From contig CM037874.1 of NCBI GenBank assembly GCA_021292105.1, positions 9,836,002 to 9,900,001 on the forward strand: DNA of 64,000 bases, read 5' to 3'. The position numbers and the translations under genes are program-made. The stretch's first letter is position 1. The number at the start of each line of letters is the position of its first letter. Positions 27,901 to 42,400 of this stretch are shown here, piece after piece. This DNA is from Anadara kagoshimensis (Eukaryota > Mollusca > Bivalvia > Arcoida > Arcidae). The notes under the pieces are model-generated. The model saw only the letters and a list, made by a program, of their open reading frames with translations. It did no database searches and was not told the origin of the DNA.

Positions 27901-30900
27901 TTTTCCTTATCTTTTCTCGGAAAAATGTTAAATCTTTATACCGATTATTTTTTAAGATATACAGGAATTCAAGGTACCAGTATTCATTTTGAAGATCACT
28001 TCTAGATCAAAACATTTTCATTGAGTTTTGTCTAAAATACTAATAATACCAAAAAATATCACCAATATTTAATTTGCTTAATTTAAGTTAAGGGAAATCT
28101 TAGTTAAGGAATGAATGCAAAACTGTCAGTGTATATATTTAATTATATTAGTAAGTAAAATTGTAAATTATATAGTTTAAAGCTAAGCCATCAGTAAGTA
28201 CAGGTTTTTTGTTTGTCTTTGAATGACTTACTTAATTCTAATCTATCAACATCTTATACACAACTGTACTATGAAACAATTGATCTATCACCAGAATAAA
28301 ACTGTAAACTGTAAACATAAGAAACATCAGCAGTAAAAAACTTTGATGGTGTAAACTTTCTAAACTATTTCACCGTAATTTAAAAAAAAAAAATTATGGC
28401 TCTGTCTCAAGGGAAAGTGTACCAAGGTAAAATTAGAATTTTTTGCTGAGAAGATATATTTGCGGTACAAGAGTTACAATAATCACAATCGCAAATATTT
28501 TTCCTCACAAATGTTTCTTCTTATACGGTATGAAGGACAGTAAAAGTCCTGTCAGATTTGAAGATACAGTACATAAAACCCAGTTATAATGCCCCTTAAT
28601 AAATTTGGCACCTCAATTACGGACACTTTAAGTTATACAGGGTTTTTGGCAGGTTACACATCCCCATGTACCCTGTCAAAGATTTATGTACCCTGAGCTG
28701 CAGGCGAAGGGTACATAAATTTTTGACAGGGTACATAGGGCAATGTAACCTGCCAAAAACCAGTATAACATTTTTGTCCCCTTCACAGCATTATTAGTTT
28801 GTTCTATTTAACTTCGATGTCATATTTTGTGTGACGTACATTGTGGCCATGTTTGTTTATGTAACTATACGTCTGTGATGTAAAGGTTACTTCCCTTTTA
28901 CCGCTAAACGCCGCATGCATTTATGTACCTTGGCAGATTTCCAAACATAGTTATACGTACCCCGTCAAGTTAACCAATCGCTATGCAAGAAATTTCTTAG
29001 AAGGGTGACACAGTATTTTGAAGTACCAAAATCCCATTTCTTCTATGGTTTTCTTTATAAATCTCCAACTGTTTATTACCAGAACTGTTTAAAATGCCAA
29101 AAGTTGACTAAACAAATAGTGGTGATGAATCAAGGTTTTACTGTAGTACTGTTCTAATACTTATACTTTACAATCGCATACCTTTTACATGGAAACCAAA
29201 AAAATGAATTAGCATCTTTAGTCCATATGATGTTCAGTTTAGACAGATTTACTACATAACATGATTAAGTGTAAAATTTGGTCTTATGGATTTTTTCACA
29301 AATTTAGATTGTCAGATTGACATTGTTTTACTATAACTGATGATAGGACAATTTCAAAGTTTACTCATATTGTTTCAGTTCAAAACTGAGTTTCTATGCT
29401 GCTGTACAGCTATTTACTTGGGATTTAATCCCTCTACATTAGCAGTTGGACTTTATAGCACTAAGTAAAATACCAAGTGAATATTTACACATGTACCTTC
29501 ATTTAAGTAAGCATAAAGAACTATGTTTGAGAAATAGGGATTATTTTATTGTTACGAATAAAAAGGGGAAATAACAACCTACCATGAATGAAAATTCAAT
29601 GAAATAGTATTTTGTATTTTTTTAAAATTGTACATGCAACTCAAACTAAAACCCCTCTGATGAATGAATTTGATAAATCATATATATATCATATTTTCTA
29701 TGTATCTGGTAATAAAAAAGAAATTATTCTGGAATTTACAAAGTCTGTCAAATGTGAACAGGTAAAATTTATCATGTTGTATGCTAGTGGACTCAATTTT
29801 CACCTCTGTGTCCCCATCCTGCATAAAAATGCAACACAGCATGAGAGTTAACAATTGAGAGAACATATTAAATGTATAACCATTGTATCATTGTTTATAT
29901 TTATTTCCTTGAATTTTTAATGATTGGAGTATTCTAGTGTAATGTACCATAAAAATACTGATGCTTCCTTCCGAAGTTTTAATTTCCTGTTTCCTCAGTT
30001 CCTGGAAAATTATCATTTACAAAAAATTGATGTGGCTATTATAACTCACATTACTTATAACTATTTTTTTTTTTTAAAGTTTGAAAACATAATTCAGTCA
30101 GTAATTGCTATTTAAATGAGATTCGGTCTAGAGATACTATTGTCTATATCAAGTATCATTCATCATGTTCATAGTGTTATAGTGTTGTATGTGAACTTTT
30201 CTGGAGGCCAACTGCTTGACTGAGTTCAAGCTGATACTTTGTATAAGTTTTAATGTGATGGTGCAAAACAGTTTATTAGTCTACCTGAAGTAGGATTCAC
30301 ATATTTCCTGCACTCTGAAATACTTCTGCTGTCAGATTTATTCTACAACTCTTCTTAATTGTATGAAAAATCAAACTTAATGCATCAACTCGTCTTTTCC
30401 TGATTATGTATGCATCTTTAAACAATGTAATGTAATTATATGTACAGTTACACCATTTACATTTTGTGAATGTTTTAATTTTCAATTGTAACATTTATTA
30501 TGGTTTTTGTCTTGAAACACCTAGGTGTATTTCTTGTGTCATGGATGTTGTCAGTAGGTATTAGGAATTTTGTTTAGTTTTAAAGTTCTTTGTTGTCATC
30601 AATGTTGGAACAGCCAGTTAAAACAAGAAGTGTTGCTTATTTCACGGATAAATTTTACGATCAAGGGAATTTTAATATCTTAAGATATATACCAAACAAA
30701 TCAAAACCATAAGTTTACCAGATTAAAAATATAAAACATTCACATTACTGAAATAATATCGTACCAATGTATACAGTTAAATCTGTCTGTAAAGGCCACC
30801 AGAGGGAACCAGTAAAAGTGGCCTTTATTGGCAGATGGCCCTTATATAGAGGTTCCATTAACATGAATAAAGAACAATTTGGATAAAATTTTACTGACTT

Positions 30901-33900
30901 TTAAAAGCAGGTATCCTTTAAGGCAGGTTTGACTGTATACTAAATAATATTTCAAGAATATGAAATAAATCTTACACATGATTCGTGTAACCAATGATAA
31001 ATTGCAATTATGTTTAAATGATTTAAACAACTCAATGAATTAAATAATTTCTAAATAAAGACCTTTCAATTCAAAATCATGAACTATTAACCTGTTCTTT
31101 CTTTATGTCTCCATGTCATGCCAGCATGAACTAACTGTATGGAAGTACTGGTACAGTCATGAAAATGTAATGTCAATAATTTATCTTTTATTACTAAACA
31201 AAGTCTTAATGGGTCACATTAGCCAGTGTACCAAGTGATACCCCCTAAAGTTTATGTGGAACAATCACATTTGTATTTACATTGGATACCGAATAATTCA
31301 TCAGTTTAGGTTCCATAATTCATGAGTACAACTTGATTATTGATTCTGACAATACTTTGGTTGCAAAAGAGTTTTACAACTAACTTAGAAAGTTTTATGA
31401 ATGAAATAAAAGTGTATTGTCGAGAAAAGCTTACAAATTGCTGATGCAGTGTTAAACAACATTACAACTACAACTTGCAAAAGAAAGTGATTAACAAAAC
31501 AATTATGACTTGTGTAGTTAATAAAATGTGCAATGTGTAGTTAATAAAATGTGCAATAGCTGAATAGCATGTACCTGGTCATAAAATCCATAGCTACCAA
31601 GAACCTGTTATTGTATAATGCATGTAATTATAAATATCAGATAAATACATATTATGTATATATATAATAACCACATGTTGACTCAACATAAGGTAGTTGA
31701 GACTACCATACTTATAATAAAACCCCAGACTTTGTACAGGCAATGAATATAGTTATAGAATAGTACCTAATGAACTTTATAATTTATATGATTTTATTTA
31801 ATTTTTTAAATTTTATGTAATTTTTGAGAAGTTGGTCCTTTTCCAGCAAAGTTTCACATAGAAGTATAGAAAAGTTACAGAAGAAGATAGAGGATCAGGT
31901 ACCTGATGTTTACTATATAATAGTGATCTATAATTAATTTAGGCAGGAGGAGATATCAAATCTGTTCAAGAGATTTAGGACAGTCAGCATACTTAAAACT
32001 TCTTAACTTAAAGTCAAACCTATAAAGCCTGGATTGCCCTATACTGCCTATAGATACCCTGTATTTAGTGGCATTCTGTTTTATACTGGATAGCCTAATT
32101 CATTTTACTATGTTACTTGGCTGTATTGACTGACTCTCTGTCTGACATAACAAGCTACAACCTAATACAGAAGAGGTCCACCCATTTTTCAACCACTTAT
32201 AAATATGTTACCAGGAGGAGCTTGTGGAAACACCTGAGAAAAACCCACTTTCTGATGGAGTGACCCGCCTGAAAATTGAACCTGAACCTGGCCCTCTCCA
32301 GTGGTATTCTAATCTAGATGATGAGAGGCCCTGTCATTTGTAATTGCACACTTTTAAACCACTCGATCACCGAAGCCCCAGTGATTTCATGAGGACGATA
32401 GCCAGGTTTATTCACATATAATGTTTATTATTACCCCCCACCTTTCAAAGAAAGAATATTTAAAATTAACTTCTGTCTTTCTGTCCATCCACACACTTCT
32501 TTTTCCACAGTAATTCTTCCAGAAGTATGAAGCACTATTTTCCCAAACTTTTTGCAAAGCATCAACATTGATAGGAGATATGCATATCATTAACCAGAAT
32601 TAGTTTGCCCATTTTCCTGAGAGTTATGGTCCTTTGAACATAAAAAGTATCCACTGGTTGGGTATCACAGACTTATTCACAATTCACTGAATGTGCTTGT
32701 TTTTACAGGAAGGAACATTAATATTGTCATCACCACATTTACCTTTACAACTTACGTGTACAGATGACACCACACATCCACACACCATCCTTATGTCTAC
32801 TGACTTTGAACGTGAAGAATGGAAAGATGCTATAAATAAACAACAACAGCAGCATTCAATGGGTGGTAAGTGTACATAAACTATTGGGAATTTTAGCTGT
32901 TCCAATTTTGTGGTTATACGTGTATATTTGATTTAGTTACTTGTGTATATACAAAAACATAGGGCATACAGCTTTTGTAATCAATTTTTGTAATCTCCAA
33001 ACCTGGCTAATATAGAGAAAATTATATACAAAGTTGTTCTTGCACCTCAGATAAGGAAATCCTACTGAAAGACTGGTGCTAAAGTTTGTGGAACCACTTG
33101 TGATAGATAATGTACACACTATTTTACCTACTTATGGTAATAAAAAACAAACATACTAATCCATGTCCGAATCACAATTCAGAAGCAAAGTAAAAACTTT
33201 GGAACTGACAAGTCAGGTTAGACATGTGAACTTTCACCAGGGAAGTGAGGTCGGGTGCTCCAGAAGTTTATTTATTTATTTTAGTGATTTTTTGGGAAAA
33301 TATAAATTAATGATAATTTTAATTTATCGCCAAATTAAATGTGAGCATAGTGCACAAGAAGGTCCGTGAGATTTATGCCAATTATTTCAAGTTTGCATGA
33401 GTTATCTAAATTATAATTTGCGCTAAAATTTATACATTTACCAATAAAATGATACTTGGTGATAATTAAACTTTTGTTTAAATTGATAATTGATGGTAAA
33501 AGAAATAGAATAGATCACTACTTGTGATGTTAGAAATTTTAGACATTTGGGTATAGACCATATCATTTTGTGTTTGATAAAGAAAACTCAACCCTCCATC
33601 TTATATATTTCCAACAACTATACCAGCAAGCCAACTGCCATAGAGACTTCGGTTAAACTTTCTCTATCAGATATCTTGAGCATCAATAGACTCTATTATT
33701 CTAGTACTAATTACATGTACATGTCCATTTGTATTTTCTCAGTAAATAGTTAAAGATTTGATATAATATATTTTCAGATAGCGTACATTTGAATATCCAT
33801 TCAGTACAGGATATGATTAACAATAATGCCAGTAAATTGGTGAGTAATATATCTCTGAGCATAAAATTCTGTCTAGCGTCACCAGTATATATCAGACATG

Positions 33901-36900
33901 TATCATTTTCTCTTTGGTACTAAATAAAACTTCTATAAAATGTACCAACTTTTCAAAACACATAATACAGTAAACCCCAAAAATTTAGTGACAGTTTATT
34001 TTGATGAAACTGACAGTGAGATTAATTCGCTTGATTTACAGGGTTACTTCCCTATTGGGGTTTTAAAGTGCCTTAAGTCTAAAACAAACAACATACTTAA
34101 ATGACTAAAATGAGTATATGCTTAAATATAACATGTATAAAGTAATTTACAGTACATGTATATACCCTTGGCATTGAGCAATGTGTCTGGTACACAGGAA
34201 TGGAATTTCTTTGTAGTAGAATGATGTAAAGCATTAGGTTTTTTATAGTTGTATAAAAATCTGCTTATTGCTGTCTCCTCAAAGCAGACACCATGTTAGG
34301 GTATTATATAATGTTTCCTTCACCTCTTCTCTGTTGTTATATATTTTCTTCAAAACATTGTCAGTTTTATTGCACCTTAATTCAGTGAAATTATTGTTCC
34401 ATGGTAATCTGAAATGAAAATATTCTTCATACTTGACAGTGTAAAAGAACTGTTGTCATTACTCTGAGCATCTACATCAATGTCCATTGCTAAATTTATG
34501 GTTCACCCTATATTAAATGAAACATTTATGCAGGCTAGCATACATTATGTATCTTGTTGCATTTGTCACCCCGATTCTCTAGTTACATAGTCACTTTTCA
34601 GTTTCATAGTTTTCATTGTGTCTCTTCTTCTAAACCTCTATAACAAACATTATAACATACAGTAATCTATTTTTTTTTATTTTACAGATACCTCAAGTTA
34701 ACCAGATAGGAAATGTTTTAATGAATAAAGGTAAAGTTTTAATCTGTATTTTTGTCATCAAGTAGTTACTGTAACTTAGAATAATTTTGTTCTTAATACA
34801 TTTGTAATAATCTAGTTTTAAAACTGTTTTTAGAATAAAAGTAATAATTCCAGTTTGTTGGCTATTTAGATTTATCTCACAACATGTATATTTTAGCAGT
34901 GCTTATTGATTCCACATTATACAGTGACCTCCAGAGACAGTAGAGGATGTTTACTATATACCAGTATTTTCTGTGTGCTGTTTTGTGAGCACAAAATAAT
35001 CAGAGAATGTAATCATCGCAAACTTGATCCTGAAAATAGTATTATTTATACAAAATATTTAGCTATAGTCCATATCAAAAAAAGTCAATACCGGAAATCA
35101 CAAAATGGTTTTGTAAGAGAATTGCAAAAGTTAATCAAGCAAACAAAGTTTGTCTACATTAAGTAATTACTATAGGTAATTCTTAAGGTTTTAAAATTTA
35201 TCATGTATGTTTTATATTGTAGATGAAGAAATGTTAAGTGGGATGTTAAATGTTACAATTCATACACTTAATGGTCTGGATAAGGAATGTGGTAAGTATA
35301 TATTGTATACTGGCAAAGGGGAACAACTACTAAAGACATTTTTCTGTCAGCATGAGAAAAATTTGTTTTATATGTGAATCTACTTTTTGTGAGCAAATTA
35401 TTGTTTTGGTAATTTTGCTAAGGATATTGAAATTAATTAATATAAACTGTTTATTTATTAGCTCACCTGCATAAATTGCAAAAGAGTTATTATCATACAC
35501 CCTTTTGTCTGTATCAGTGTCAGTGTTACATTTTAAGTTTTTGTGCTCAACCAACCTCTATAGGATGCATCGATAAAGGTGAGCTTTCTGTTTACACATG
35601 CCACCTGGATACTGTAAATCAGGAAATTTTCATGTTTGTTTTATTTTCGAGTAAAAAGATTGCAAAAAAAAAAAATTTTGCAAATAATAATTTTGATATA
35701 ATTCATTTTCATTTTTACTGAACACCATTCAACAACACAAAAATAAAAGTGTGTGGATACTTTGAAATGACATTTTTTGCAAAAGTTAACTAACTTGCAC
35801 ATTTTCGGAATGTACAGTTGCTGTAATTTCTTCTCATAATAGTCATGTCTTATTGTGATAATTGTCTCTATACAACTGTTGTGTTTTAGATACCTACTGC
35901 CAATTAGACCTGGATTTTTACGGTCACTAATCTCTATACAACTGTTGTGTTTTAGATACCTACTGCCAATTAGACCTGGATTTTTACGGTCACTAATCTC
36001 TATACAACTGTTGTGTTTTAGATACCTACTGCCAATTAGATCTAGATTTTTACGGTCACTAATCTCTATACAACTGTTGTGTTTTAGATACCTACTGCCA
36101 ATTAGACCTGGATTTTTACGGTCACTAATCTCTATACAACTGTTGTGTTTTAGATACCTACTGCCAATTAGATCTAGATTCCTATGGACATTTCTTTATG
36201 AAGGCCAGAACACATGTATGTTGTAACACAACAGAACCTGCCTGGGATGAGGATTTTGAATTAGATTTAGACGGTTCACAATCACTCAGGATCTTACTAT
36301 ATAAAAAGAGTACATCTGGTGGATCGAGTGATGTTTTGATAGGCAGAAGTGCTCTAGAGGTACAAGCAAGAATAAATTATACTGTGTTAATTAAAACTGT
36401 TTAAGTGACACTAGGGTGGCCTAAAGCTTATGCTTACACACATTACTTCTCTTTGTCTAAGTTTGAAATCCTACTTGGAGTAGATCCAAGTGTGAGAACT
36501 GAAATTTGTCAGTTGCTTGCAGAAAGTTGGTGGTTTTCTCTTGGTACTCAAATCTCTCCCCCCCACTATCCAAGAACTGATCACCTCAGTATAAGTAAAA
36601 AAAACTTTTGACTGAAGTGTAAAACACCATTACTCCTTTCTTTGTCACCCTACTCTCTACCGCATTTTTGGTTGGTCTTTCAATAATACATGTGCACATT
36701 TACAGTCTCTATTCAACATGTACACATGCACATCTTATATGTAAAAAGTAAATGAATGATTTGACTGTTTGTTACTTTGTAGTTAAGTCAGTCTTGGTTA
36801 AAAAGCAGTTTCCAGGAACAGAAGATTTCTATGAATCAGGTAAGTGTATGAAAAACACATTTACGTATTATACATGATACATTAAAGTTGTAGATTATAA

Positions 36901-39025
36901 CTACATGTATAAACAGGGTTTGCCCTAAAAAGACCCTAAAAACAAGTCTGACCCTAAAAAGTCCTTGAATTTATCCTGAAGGCCCTAAAAAAGCCCTTGA
37001 ATTTGGCAGTTGGGTGTCTGTATTTTGATATTAAGTGGTTGCAAATAGACTGATATCAATAAATAATTAATTGATAAGTTATGTTGAAATAGGCAATTTA
37101 AACTTAAAGGTATCTGGCCCAACCGAACGCCTAACTTCAACCTCCACTTCAAGTGTCATTACTATGGACACCTAAATAATTGTTTTATTTATTTAATAGG
37201 CTTTGCACCAATAATTTTTGCTAAAATTGTCCCTTTGATTAGGCCTTAAATTTGCAAATAAGACCCTGAAAAGACCCTAAAAAGTCATTAAATTTGGAGT
37301 CCAAATGTCTGTACGAACCCTGATAAATCAAGAAAATGTTTTTACGTAGGAAAGTCGAAGACTTTTCAGAGTATTGTCGTCGTTTGGTAACTAACGGCGT
37401 ATCGATGTAAACAAAATCTTCCCTTAACCAAAACACTACTGTTACAAGAAATAGACCCATATACAAGAGCCCGATCTTAATTTTACAAATGCATTTCTGG
37501 TTATTTGTAATTGGTTTTTGAATGCCAAATTTCAGGCAAGTATTTTAAAACAACTTCAATGAAAATAAAACAAACAAACAACAATCCACACACTGATACA
37601 GCGAGTAGGAATTTCGAACCTAGTCCCGTCTGTGAAGTCAGATTTGCATATCTAATTAGGCAATGGATTTGATTGGTCAATGGGCAGAACTTTCACTTTC
37701 AGATTCATTTTATACTACACGCTAAAATGACACATTCAAACAATATTTTGGCTACTGATGTAATAAATAAAAACAATTTTTTTCGTGGTTAAATAAAATT
37801 TATTTCACGTCGTCCGTTTAGAAAATATTGAGTAGATCTAGAAGATCTTACGCATGTTAAACTACAGTAGCCCGTATGTAAACAAATATTTTACATCAGC
37901 GATCTAAATATAGAATTTTTTGTTTTCTTTCACATCGAAAATCGGGATTTCAGTTTTTAAACATGCACGTTACTTTTATCCGGGACAATCGGGGATATTG
38001 TGACAGAATTTTCACCACTTTATGAGAAGCAAAATTAACGTGTATCAGCATTATATATATATAACTAGTCTAGACAGTTCAGTCTGAATGCAAATTTTAT
38101 ATTAGCGACCACCCGTGTCTACAACAGACATTCTCTTTTAAATGCCATCTAAGGGAACAAAAAAAGTCATCAAAAATTCCACGTGTATGATAAACTTGCA
38201 CAGAAAAAAAATGCAAAGTCCGAGATTGTGTTATTCTTACCTTATATTTAATTCATAAAAATCCTGGTGGCCACTTGACAATTAATCCGTTAAACAGTTA
38301 AATAGAAGCTGATAAAAATGAAATCCTGAAAGAATAACAACTCTGTAAAGTTCAGGTAGACACTGTCAACTATAAATAGAACGATGTCTGGTTCTTTAGA
38401 CTATTTATTCAGTGGGCCTCACAGCGGGAGTAAATTACCTGGACATTTAAAATTGGTAAAATAAAATTATCTGACCACCTAATAATACTTAAATTCAAAG
38501 TAGATCTAATTTTATTGTAGCAGAGGATTATTGGAATTTTAAGTTATCCAAATAATAATCAATTAATTATTAAGAAATATTGGCCCCCTTTTGTACACCA
38601 TTCTTGTCAACAAACTTCTGAAAGAGACAGTTGCCTGGACAACTTCTGTAATTGGAGATGCAAATTGTTAGCTTAGGGGCTATATATAGGTTGTGTCAGA
38701 ATTATATCAATTCAGGCTTTTGAAGCTCACTTGGTCAATTTATATTTATTCAACAATAATTTTAACTACATTTAAATGATTTTTTTTTTAATTTTCATTT
38801 CATTTTATTTTTTCAAATTAATTGTGTATTCAATCACTTAAATTGATGACTTAAAAAGAGAGGAAAGAAGTTAATGTGTCAAATGCAAATCAAAGGAAGT
38901 AGCTGGTCATGGTGAAGGTGTTTAATGTGATGATGACACTATATTGATGATAATGTGACATGATGATCTGATGAAGATGATGATAATAGTGGTGACATTG
39001 AGTTCTGCTGCTGCTGACGACGACA

Positions 39026-39057
<32 letters not shown>

Positions 39058-39426
39058 ATGAGTTCTGTTGATGCCAATGATGATGATAATGATGATTGTG
39101 ATGAAGATGATGATAATGATGGTGATGATGACATTAAGTTCTGCTGCTGCCAATGATGATGATGATGACGATGTGACATGAGGAGCTAAATTGATGATGA
39201 TGATTATGGTGACATGAGTTCTGTTGCTGCCCATGATGATGATGATGATGTAACCATGTTAATAATGTGACATCAGGATTTCTGATAATGATTTTGATAA
39301 TGATGTTAGAGATAGTCTGACATGGGTTCTGCTGCTGCTGCTGATGATGATCATTGTGATGACAATGATGATGATGATGATGATGATGATGATGTCTTCA
39401 CGTTGATGATAATGTAACAGGTAGAG

Positions 39427-39460
<34 letters not shown>

Positions 39461-42400
39461 CAGATGAAGATGATTATGCTTATGATGGTGGTTTTGACAT
39501 TCAGTACTTCTGCTGCTGCTGATGATGATGTCACCATGATGATTATGTGACATTAAGACCTATGATGATGATGACAATGATGATGTTGTTACCACATTAA
39601 TGATGTGACATGAGGATTTCTGATAATGATTATGATGATGATGGCGCTGATAGTGGTGACATGGGTTCTACTGCTGCTACCAATGTAATATGAGGAGTGA
39701 TGATGATGAGGAGTGATGATGATGATGATGATGATTTTGATGATGAATTGCCATTGAGAGTTCTGATGTAAAAGATGCTGGTTATGATTTCTGACTGAAA
39801 TTAGACCCAAAACAAAACATAGCTCTGCTGTTGCTACTACAAAATCATTGTATATTTTCAGATAACAAGGTTTTGTATCATCATCATCAGCAGCAGCAGC
39901 ATAATCATCATCATCACCACCATCATCATCACTATTCATGTCATATCATCTTCCTCATCATCATAACCATCAGTAGTAGAATTCATGTCACCAACACTGT
40001 TATCATCATTATCATCATCAGCAGCAGCAGCATCATCATGATTCATCGTCTTCATCAGAACTTCTCATGTCACATCAACATCAAAAAATGAAATCATATT
40101 CATCATCACCATCTTCATCAGTAACTACTCATGTCACATTCCCATCACCATCATCATAATCATAATCATCATCATCATAGGCAACAGCAGAACCATAACC
40201 ATCATCATCACTACTTTCCTACGTTCAGCACTATCAGTGCTTTGATTTTATCTGTTTTTATTTTCAAACAAATTCATGACAGAAAAAAGACACAAAAGAA
40301 AACTTCCATCATTAAGAACAAATATGATTTACTTACTTTTAGTGACGATGAAATGTTTGCATATTTTGTGAGAATTAACTTTTACAGATTTACAATAAGT
40401 TTACATGTATTCCATGTGACTTTCTTACACTCGATTTATATTTTTCTTTAATGAGAACGGAAGAAGTATAAAGATTCATTGATGTTGTTTAAACTTGTTT
40501 TAACTTTCTTTGAAAGTCCCTCATCATCCCCATTGATTTCACAATAGGCACATGTTCAACTTTACAACAAATTTTATTATGTATAACAGTGGGTCACTAA
40601 TTATCAGCATCAATTAAATATAAGTTTCTTTAATCTTAAATTTTGTTCTGTAAAATATTCTTTATTCTGAAAGGGGACATTGTAACAATATTTAACTGAG
40701 TATGCAATATATTACAGATTTCCTTAACCATATCTATACGACACACACCATCCAGCAAAACACTGAAGAGGACACCATCACGGCATCAGGGTGGAATATT
40801 TGGTGTCAGGATAGGAGCCGTTATCAAGTAAGATGTCATAGTCTTTGATGCTGTCAGATGACTGCATAAAATTTAACATGATTTCATGTGTCTCTGATGG
40901 TCACATTATGTCAAACAGTATGATACTTTTAAGCTTTACTGCTTAGACTAATTTGATTTCAATTAATTTACTTTAAATTTCGTTGTGTAAAGCAGCAGCT
41001 TATGGATCACATTGCCATTCACCTCTATGTTCAAATTCCACTTTGAGAGGTTCTAGTGTGAGAAAGTTTGTCAGATTGTTTGCTGAAGGCTGAAAGGTTG
41101 GTTGTTTTCTCTGGGCACTCCCGTTTTCTCTACCATCTCAGGAATTGACTATCTCAATATTCGTGAAAGATTCTTGACTGGAATTTTAAACATTATTACC
41201 CCACTCCACTTTTACATTTCATTAAAGAAACAAACACTTCCATATGTCCTTGCCGTATGTGCCCCCGGACGTAGCAAGGACTAGGTAGGTACACTTCTAT
41301 ATATAGTCCCTTAGTCTTGTCATGTGACTGATGTGAATTTGCCACTCTTGCGTACAAGAACAACATGAATGATTTGAAACAATATCAAATAGCGTCAATA
41401 TTCAGTTTATCATATTACTTGAGCCAAAACAAAGATTTCATAAAAAAGACTTGCTGTCTCTATTGACAAAGGGTTTAAACTATGAAATTTGAAGTAGAAG
41501 AAGGCTACATCATATAATATGTCATGAAGAAAACGGTGTTCAAAAAAAGTTATCAAATACCTATTGTATTTTTTCTATTTCAGACGTGAAGGAAAAACAG
41601 TACCATTATTTGTGACTGCATGTGTAAAAGAAGTTGAGAAAAGAGGTAGGTACTTAATAAGCATGAATTATTTTTACACAATATTGAAATCTCCTAGCTC
41701 AGAATGTTTTTAAATTATAATGTTACTTTTATAATGTTTGAAAATGGGTGACAATTTAAAAACCAGAAACAGAGTCAAATAGTCTGCAAGTCGTCATATG
41801 TGGTTATTATAATCCATGTGCTGAAGGTCATACATATAAGATATGATTAGAAAATAGTGGATAAATGGTTCATTTGATGCAAAAAATTACAATTTTATAC
41901 ATTTATATCAAGATACAAATTTAATATTTTCAATGAGATTTAGGGATTCTACTTTGGATGATATTAGTGAGAATTGTGTAAATATTTTAGTCGAATTTAA
42001 TAGATAACATGAGGCAATTTAGTATTTTACAAGATATTTTGCTCTGTTAAGGACTACAAGAAGTTGGTATATATAGAGTTTCTGGTGTAACTTCAGAAAT
42101 CCAAAGACTTAAAAACATCTTTGATAAAAGTAAGTATTAAACATATCAGGTTTTATGTTAATGTCATAACCACTACAGGTGCTCAGTTATTGTAAGTTTA
42201 CTCTGGAAAGAAGTCAGGATTTTAATTCCAAATCCAAGCCTTGTGTGACCAAGTCTTAAAAATGCATACGGAATGGTTTTACTTAGCACTCAGCATTTAG
42301 AAATTATAGCCATGTGTTTTGTGAATTAGACCCTGAAAATGTTTGCCTTGTACCACAATAAATAATTCTTAATATAACTTTAATATTTTAAAACATGTTG

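Noticed and set aside
29612-29851. Frame ending near a donor-like CAG|GTAAAA as a missing BCR exon
   Set aside because: A 41-nt exon there would fix the exon 11-12 phase, but its residues do not resemble BCR and the acceptor lacks a pyrimidine tract; not supported without RNA.
35855-36226. 123-residue frame with 22-residue repeats
   Set aside because: It reads the 66-bp tandem repeat in a frame other than that of exon 17; only the last part overlaps real coding sequence, out of frame.
38890-40091. Open frames rich in Ser, His, Ile or Asp
   Set aside because: Translations of the GAT/ATC array; no homology or splice context.
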